A stretch of DNA of 64,000 nucleotides from Bacteriovoracaceae bacterium UBA6261 (GTDB lineage Bacteria; Bdellovibrionota; Bacteriovoracia; Bacteriovoracales; Bacteriovoracaceae), in the NCBI GenBank assembly GCA_002440825.1, contig DJVH01000013.1:23581-87580 (forward strand). The letters run 5' to 3'. The notes under the pieces were generated by a model, which had not been told where the DNA came from, searched no databases, and saw only the letters and a list, made by a program, of their open reading frames with translations. The position numbers and the translations under genes were made by a program. Numbering within the stretch: position 1 is the stretch's first letter; each line of letters opens with the position of its first letter. Of this stretch, positions 60,265 to 64,000 are shown in pieces.

Positions 60265-60642
60265 ATGGGAATGGCCCAAAGAATTTGCCTAAAAAGCCTG
60301 AGTTTTTTAGTCGGAATAGCCGTATTTTCACTGTCCGCCGTCGAAATGGCCCATGCCGAAGATTATAAGCGCACAGTCATTACTGATCCAAGCATTTCCC
60401 GCCGCTGTGAACTGCTCACAGAAAAGCGCGCCGAAAAGATTGCCAATAAACAAAGAATCCTTGCTCTCATCGAGAGAAACAAGCATCTCCAGTCGATCAC
60501 ACCGGAAAATAAAGTGACGGTGAAAAGAAAACTGGAGACCAATCTCGGTCACCTTCAACACGAACTCATTCTCACTCAAACTCAGATCCAGTATCAGGAA
60601 GAAAACATTGTCCGCAAAGGTTGTCCGGGAATTGCTCTTTAA
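60265..60642 (+). CDS. Small secreted protein of unknown function
   Basis: 125 residues with a signal peptide (about 1-31, ending MAHA). The mature chain is mostly helical and charged (LTEKRAEKIANKQRILALIE..., then KLETNLGHLQHELILTQTQ), possibly a short coiled coil, with two Cys (SRRCEL and KGCPG). The SD GAGGAG lies six bases upstream of the ATG. It precedes a TolC-like gene by 48 bases and may be in one transcript with it. Confidence 0.65.
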   Translation: MGMAQRICLKSLSFLVGIAVFSLSAVEMAHAEDYKRTVITDPSISRRCELLTEKRAEKIANKQRILALIERNKHLQSITPENKVTVKRKLETNLGHLQHELILTQTQIQYQEENIVRKGCPGIAL

Positions 60643-60690
60643 TTAATAAAATTTCTTTTCAGAGCAAAACCGATTCTCTATCATTTTACT

Positions 60691-62412
60691 ATGAAAAATA
60701 AGATTCAACTTTTGCTCCTCATGGCAGCAGTCACTACTTCTTTTAGGGCAGTCCCTGCTTTTTCACAAGACAAAGAACCGACGGATCAACCGGAACTCAG
60801 CGACGGACCGCAAACGCTTCCGCCTGCCGAAGATACGGTTCCAGCTGAAACGTCAGCTCCCAAAACGGAAGTGATTCCAACGCAGGAAACTTTATCGGAA
60901 GAAGTGGTTGAAGAACCAGCTGCGAAAGATGAAACCAAACCAGAAGTATTGCCTAAAACCAAATCACCTGTGGTGAGTGAAGAAGAGCTTCTGAAACCCA
61001 AAAAGAAGCCTGAAGAAAAAGTTAAGGCCAAACAAGTTTCCGAATCAGAAATTTATATTCAGGAAGCAGACAAATTTAAACTGAAAGAAACTTATAAAAA
61101 TCTGGCGCTCAATGATGTTATCGAACAGGGTCTGCGCAAAAATTATGAGCAGAACATCCGTTCCCAGAAAAATGAAGTGAATGAAATTCAATGGCAGGGA
61201 GCTAAAAGTGCTTTCTGGATGCCAGAACTTAAAATTAACCTGACGACAACGCCTCAGCGCATTTCCACTCTCCACAGAAGTTCGCGCACGCCGACGACTG
61301 AAACTGCGACGACACCGACGGGAGCTTTAGGACTTTCTCTGGGGGATTACACTGTTTTTAACTGGGGAAAAGACTACGCCCTTTACTTGAATACCAAATC
61401 CGTTTACGAAAGAAACAAACAAGTTTTCGATGAATCCAAAAGAGAATTAAAACTCGACTTAATCGGAAGTTACTTTTCTCTCATGGCAATGAAAAACATT
61501 GAAAGAATCCGTCAGGATCAGCTTCGCCAGGCTTCTTTTGTCTATCGTCTGAATAAAGAAAAAATCACCATCGGAAAAACATCAAAGCAGGATTATTACC
61601 AGTCACGCAGCGAATACCTTAAAGCACAGAATGATTATCACGATTCAAAAATTCAATCTGATATCGCTGATGAAAACATGGCCTTTCTCATTGCAGATGA
61701 AGTCGGTACACGCTACGTACTGAACGAAGTGCTGGACTACCGCAGACTTAAAATTTCACTGGAAGATACGCTCAATCTTGCGACTCAAAGAAACCCGACT
61801 CTACTCAATAATAAAACCAGTCTTGATGTAGCGGAACGGGAATACGATGTGGCCTTGAAAGAAAATATGCCTCTTCCAAAGTTTTCAGTTAACCTCGGAG
61901 CCTACAATAAACGCTTCGGCCCGACGACGAACAGAACAGTGTACGAAACATACGGTGGATCTGGAAATGTGGAACTCGTGGCAAGTGTCAATGCAACCTG
62001 GGCATTGACCGGTGAAGATGGACTGTTCAATTCAAACAAACTGGCCATCAGCCGTATAGGAAAAGAGATTGCCTATAAGGAGCTGGATAAAAACCGCCAT
62101 TTCACTAATTCTTATGTGAGACAGACTTATCAAAACATTTTGTCGTACCAAAATCAGCTGTTGATTCTTGAAGCGCGTCTGCCGAGCTTGCAAAAATCCT
62201 TTGATACAATTCTGGAAAACTACCTGAGTGGAAAAACTAAATATAATGATTTCCATCTGGCGCTGGTTGAACTCACTGAAACAAAAATTCTTTTTGAACA
62301 GACGAGACTTAACCATCTGAAAGAAAAATTGACTCTCGCTAAACTTGCGGGCCTGGAAGATTTTCCTGGTGAAAACTTTGAACAACTCGCGACAAGAGTA
62401 AAAGGAAAATAA
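60691..62412 (+). CDS. TolC-family outer membrane protein
   Basis: 573 residues. After the signal peptide (about 1-26) come ~90 residues rich in Pro, Glu, Thr and Lys, likely disordered, which are unusual for TolC. The rest is the TolC fold, long helices and short strands in a duplicated layout: NLALNDVIEQGLRKN at ~142 and SLEDTLNLATQRNPTLLNNK at ~355 mark the two repeats. It forms the outer-membrane channel of efflux or type I secretion. No inner-membrane pump lies adjacent. A barrel protein gene follows two bases later. Confidence 0.85.
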   Translation: MKNKIQLLLLMAAVTTSFRAVPAFSQDKEPTDQPELSDGPQTLPPAEDTVPAETSAPKTEVIPTQETLSEEVVEEPAAKDETKPEVLPKTKSPVVSEEELLKPKKKPEEKVKAKQVSESEIYIQEADKFKLKETYKNLALNDVIEQGLRKNYEQNIRSQKNEVNEIQWQGAKSAFWMPELKINLTTTPQRISTLHRSSRTPTTETATTPTGALGLSLGDYTVFNWGKDYALYLNTKSVYERNKQVFDESKRELKLDLIGSYFSLMAMKNIERIRQDQLRQASFVYRLNKEKITIGKTSKQDYYQSRSEYLKAQNDYHDSKIQSDIADENMAFLIADEVGTRYVLNEVLDYRRLKISLEDTLNLATQRNPTLLNNKTSLDVAEREYDVALKENMPLPKFSVNLGAYNKRFGPTTNRTVYETYGGSGNVELVASVNATWALTGEDGLFNSNKLAISRIGKEIAYKELDKNRHFTNSYVRQTYQNILSYQNQLLILEARLPSLQKSFDTILENYLSGKTKYNDFHLALVELTETKILFEQTRLNHLKEKLTLAKLAGLEDFPGENFEQLATRVKGK

Positions 62413-62413
62413 G

Positions 62414-63073
62414 ATGAAAAACCATGCGATGAAATTGATTCATCTGTTGATTCTTCTGGCCGTAACAAACTCTGCTTACGCCATTGAGGAAATTGTGGTC
62501 AGAGAAGAATCGAAATTCTCCCCGACTCTGGCCAACCGTTTTTCTTTTATTGCCGGTCTCAATCCAAGCATGACCAATGCAGCCGACATTATGAATTTTA
62601 ATTTTTCCTATGCTAAAAAAATGGAAGGTTATTGGTTTGATGCTTCACTTATCATAACGAACGGCGCATTCAATAAAATCACAACTAATAATTTTAATGC
62701 AACGACAACAGCTGATGCTGATCTGTACGGTTCTAAAAGCATGCTGACAACTTTTGGTATCGGCGTCGCTCGTGAAAGCCGTTACTCTCAGGAATTGCTT
62801 CCCTTTGACGGCATGTATGAAGTGATCTCTGCAGATGTTACTTACAATATCTATAAAGAAAAAATCAGCAGCAAAAGTTTTACCGGTCCAGGTATGATTG
62901 CGAAGTTTTCTCTTTTTAAAAAGTTCAACGACTATGTTAGTATGGGGCCGCAGCTTTTATACAACCTGGCCGTAGTCAAACGCGCTCAAGATGTGGATAC
63001 AGAGACGAGCTCTGCGCGATCGCTCACGATGAGCTATGTTACGATCGGATTTGATCTGAGCTTCTATCTCTAA
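62414..63073 (+). CDS. Predicted outer-membrane beta-barrel protein
   Basis: 219 residues with a signal peptide (about 1-23, ending SAYA). The mature protein has alternating hydrophobic/polar strands (FNFSYAKKMEGYWFDASLIIT, AKFSLFKKFNDYVSMGPQLL) and ends in VTIGFDLSFYL, a typical barrel C-terminus with a final hydrophobic residue. It follows the TolC gene with one base between, so both probably act together. No family recognised. Confidence 0.65.
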   Translation: MKNHAMKLIHLLILLAVTNSAYAIEEIVVREESKFSPTLANRFSFIAGLNPSMTNAADIMNFNFSYAKKMEGYWFDASLIITNGAFNKITTNNFNATTTADADLYGSKSMLTTFGIGVARESRYSQELLPFDGMYEVISADVTYNIYKEKISSKSFTGPGMIAKFSLFKKFNDYVSMGPQLLYNLAVVKRAQDVDTETSSARSLTMSYVTIGFDLSFYL

Positions 63074-63115
63074 TCTTTTTTAGTCTTTAACATTTTTTAG
63101 GGCAAGGTGACGACA

Positions 63116-64000
63116 ATGATTCCTCGTTATGAAGCACGTGAGATTACTCCCATCTGGAGCGATGAAAATAAATATCGCACATTTCTAAGAATTGAACTTG
63201 AACTTCTCCGCGCTCTGGAAGAAAAAGACATTGTTCCCAAAGGAACCGCCGGGACAATAGAGGCCAAGGCCGTCATTAATCCCAAACGCATTGATGAAAT
63301 TGAACTGACGACAAGACATGATGTCATCGCATTCTGCACGTCTATCACAGAACAATTTCCTGCCGATATCGGAAAATATTTTCATTACGGTGTGACTTCT
63401 TCAGATGTCATCGACAGCGCTTTAACTTTGCAGCTGAAAGCATCGCTGGAAGTGGTGATGAAATCCTATGACCAGTTTCTTGAAGCGTTGAAATCACGCG
63501 CTCTGGAAACAAAAATGGTCATGACACTCGGACGTTCACATGGAATGTATGCTGAGCCTATGAGCTTTGGTCAAAAACTCCTTGGCCATTATGCCGAGTT
63601 CAAAAGAAGAAGAACTGAACTTGAAGAGTTCATGAAAAATGATCTGACCATTCAGCTTTCAGGAGCTGTCGGAAACTACACCATCCTCACACCGGATATC
63701 GAAGAAAGTGTGGCAAGAAAATTAGGTGTAAAAGTTGAGGATGTCTCAACGCAAATTATCCCTCGCGATCGACTGGCCAAATTAATTTCGATCACCTCTC
63801 TTGTGGCCAATGCGATAGAAAGACTGGCGGTTGAAATCCGTCACCTGCACCACTCGGATGTTCGCGAAGTGGCCGAAGGTTTCCGCAAAGGACAAAAGGG
63901 CTCGAGCACGATGCCTCATAAAAAAAATCCGATCTCAGCTGAAAACCTGACCGGCCTTTCACGATTTCTTCGCTCGCACTTAACTCTTGCATTGGAAAAC
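63116..64000 (+). CDS. purB: Adenylosuccinate lyase (5' part, runs off the window)
   Basis: 295 codons are in the window and the frame is still open at 64000. It splits adenylosuccinate to AMP and SAICAR to AICAR in purine synthesis. The start MIPRYEAREITPIWSDENKY, GVTSSDVIDSA, GRSHGMYAEP with the catalytic His, and the superfamily signature GSSTMPHKKNPI near residue 263 identify it. The SD AAGGTG lies upstream of ATG 63116. It is the fifth nucleotide-synthesis gene in this window. Confidence 0.95.
   Translation, partial: MIPRYEAREITPIWSDENKYRTFLRIELELLRALEEKDIVPKGTAGTIEAKAVINPKRIDEIELTTRHDVIAFCTSITEQFPADIGKYFHYGVTSSDVIDSALTLQLKASLEVVMKSYDQFLEALKSRALETKMVMTLGRSHGMYAEPMSFGQKLLGHYAEFKRRRTELEEFMKNDLTIQLSGAVGNYTILTPDIEESVARKLGVKVEDVSTQIIPRDRLAKLISITSLVANAIERLAVEIRHLHHSDVREVAEGFRKGQKGSSTMPHKKNPISAENLTGLSRFLRSHLTLALEN

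Noticed and set aside
1..64000. CRISPR array, insertion sequence, prophage or integron
   Set aside because: No regularly spaced repeats, no transposase or integrase frame, and no inverted-repeat ends were seen; the gene content is housekeeping plus lineage-specific envelope and signalling genes.

Overview
The window looks like one ordinary, gene-dense stretch of chromosome from a Gram-negative bacterium of moderate GC content. The Gram-negative call rests on the genes for Kdo (LPS core sugar) supply, several lipoproteins with clear lipoboxes, a TolC-type outer-membrane channel, beta-barrel proteins with signal peptides and a DsbD-type thiol reductase. The gene mix (large sensor-kinase complement, chemosensory genes with unusual domain fusions, PF07399-type antiporter, CarH-like MerR/B12 regulator, type III polyketide synthase) suggests a Bdellovibrionota / former deltaproteobacterial lineage, for instance a Bacteriovorax-like organism. 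That is inference; there is no 16S rRNA here. I see no insertion sequence, prophage, CRISPR array or rRNA. No gap between genes exceeds 300 bases; the largest are 26-277, 26558-26786 and 39233-39444.

Region by region. 1-4.8 kb: the end of a tRNA, a haem-oxygenase-fold diiron enzyme with a GNAT-like partner, a membrane sensor kinase, then a type III polyketide synthase / ICMT-type methyltransferase pair. 4.9-11.3 kb: aspA, dgkA, a small secreted protein and a four-gene envelope module (LolA-like protein, beta-barrel, LolD/MacB-like ATPase, FtsX-like permease). 11.3-20.6 kb: queG overlapping a pyruvate kinase that carries a C-terminal two-cluster ferredoxin domain, a 649-residue coiled-coil protein, a SurA-like/DsbA-like lipoprotein and a heterodimeric ABC exporter. 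20.7 kb: tRNA-Val(GAC). 20.8-26.6 kb: a chemosensory operon cheA-cheW-cheR/REC/pseudo-CheB-cheB with a candidate sigma-28 promoter.

26.7-35.6 kb: ilvE, antiporter, ferredoxin, phosphohexomutase, queC, pyrD, a CsgG/FlgT-like lipoprotein and an exported protein of unknown function. 35.6-41 kb: dnaE, then a membrane-anchored protein with a HAD-like partner. 40.9-48 kb: two sensor kinases, a MerR/B12 regulator and guaBA. 48-52.2 kb: a FecR-domain protein with a TPR lipoprotein, and a BtuF-like protein with a sensor kinase. 52.3-60.2 kb: dsbD/scsB, a membrane protein, and the operon kdsB-pyrG-kdsA-kdsC-DUF493-gpsA. 60.3-64 kb: three envelope genes including a TolC homologue, then purB running off the end.

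Themes. Purine and pyrimidine supply (guaA, guaB, pyrD, pyrG, purB), queuosine synthesis (queC, queG), CMP-Kdo supply, periplasmic thiol chemistry (DsbA-like lipoprotein, DsbD) and signalling (four histidine kinases plus the che operon). Three genes touch cobalamin: QueG uses it as cofactor, the MerR protein has a B12-binding domain, and the BtuF-like protein belongs to a corrinoid-binding family. Convergent neighbours usually overlap or lie within 15 bp, leaving no room for intrinsic terminators. The most unusual items are the pyruvate kinase-ferredoxin fusion with a CxxDxxC cluster motif, the CheR-receiver-degenerate CheB fusion, the PKS/methyltransferase pair, the B12 regulator lacking the CarH tryptophan, and a tRNA-Val with C33.
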